Shown here one piece after another: positions 59,557 to 60,000 of a stretch of 60,000 bases of DNA (position 1 is the first letter of the stretch; each line of letters opens with the position of its first letter). This DNA is from Owenia fusiformis (taxonomy: Eukaryota; Annelida; Polychaeta; Sabellida; Oweniidae). A program made the translations under genes and the position numbers. The notes beneath the pieces were generated by a model that searched no databases, was not told the DNA's origin, and was given only the letters and a program-made list of their open reading frames with translations. Location of the stretch: the NCBI GenBank assembly GCA_903813345.2, contig CAIIXF020000006.1, positions 33,581,524 to 33,641,523 of the forward strand, read 5' to 3'.

Positions 59557-59662
59557 GTATTTGTACTAGATATATATATTCAAAATGACTCAACCTATGT
59601 GATATCAAACCTGATCTGATCCTAAAAGATACCAAAAACTAATAAAATCTAGACGGACCTGC

Positions 59663-59950
59663 ATAGGTATACATGAATACCCCTCCATAAGGCATAGGTA
59701 TACATGAATACCCCTCCATAAGGCATAGGTATACATGAATACCCCTCCATAAGGCATAGGTATACATGAATACCCCTCCATAAGGCATAGGTGTACATGA
59801 ATACCCCTCCATAAGGCATAGGTATACATGAATACCCCTCCATAGGTATACATGAATACCCCTCCATAGGTATACATGAATACCCCTCCATAGGTATACA
59901 TGAATACCCCTCCATAAGGCATAGGTATACATGAATACCCCTCCATAAGT
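59663..59950 (+). repeat. 31/24-bp minisatellite, ~10 copies
   Basis: Units AGGTATACATGAATACCCCT then CCATAAGGCAT (31 bp), with three shorter 24-bp units lacking AAGGCAT in the middle. One copy carries GTGTACATG. All three minus-strand frames are open because the unit has no stop and is not a multiple of 3. Confidence 0.95.
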
Positions 59951-60000
59951 TTGGGAACATTGGATAGCATATCAAAGACTGTCAATGTTTGAATCTTAAG

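Noticed and set aside
59605-59985. Three overlapping minus-strand open frames of 97-126 codons
   Set aside because: They are the 31/24-bp minisatellite read in three frames; every frame is open because the unit contains no stop.

Overview
This is nuclear DNA from an animal, not a microbe. It is AT-rich and has few genes. Coding segments are split by introns with GT/AG borders, AATAAA signals follow the stop codons, and the space between genes is packed with foldback elements, MITEs and tandem arrays. The gene families (GALNT, core-1 galactosyltransferase, TMEM186, iduronate-sulfatase-like) together with the repeat style point to a non-vertebrate, probably marine metazoan such as a hemichordate, amphioxus-like or lophotrochozoan animal. 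The species cannot be named from the sequence alone.

Layout. 1-10.4 kb: no supported gene; a ~330-bp tandem repeat interrupted by an 801-bp insertion, a reverse-transcriptase relic, a tRNA-like sequence and a large foldback. 10.5-13.6 kb: a three-exon gene for a small Ser-rich, PH-like protein, followed by a hAT-type MITE. 14.7-18.4 kb: several DNA-transposon derivatives, including a 1.23-kb element with RSS-like CACGRTG ends and a 5-bp target duplication, and a LINE relic. 19.6-22.4 kb: a three-exon iduronate-2-sulfatase homologue that has lost the aligned catalytic residues. 24-28.6 kb: foldbacks and a 160-bp tandem array. 29.0-29.8 kb: a single-exon TMEM186 homologue. 30-40 kb: MITEs and a 6-kb pair of oppositely oriented elements filled with ~135-bp repeats. 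40.7-47.1 kb: a three-exon core-1 beta-1,3-galactosyltransferase-like gene whose second intron is full of nested inverted repeats. 48.2-51.2 kb: a 34-bp satellite split by a 1132-bp transposon. 54.3-56.8 kb: a three-exon polypeptide GalNAc-transferase. 58.5-60 kb: a TATA promoter and the first two exons of a probable secreted, cysteine-containing prohormone-like protein that runs off the window.

How the genes relate. The two Golgi glycosyltransferases catalyse consecutive steps of mucin-type O-glycosylation: GalNAc to Ser/Thr, then Gal beta1-3 to that GalNAc. They lie on the same strand about 7 kb apart. The other genes have no evident functional link. All exon joins were inferred by eye from reading-frame phase, splice consensus and remembered family similarity; no search was run.
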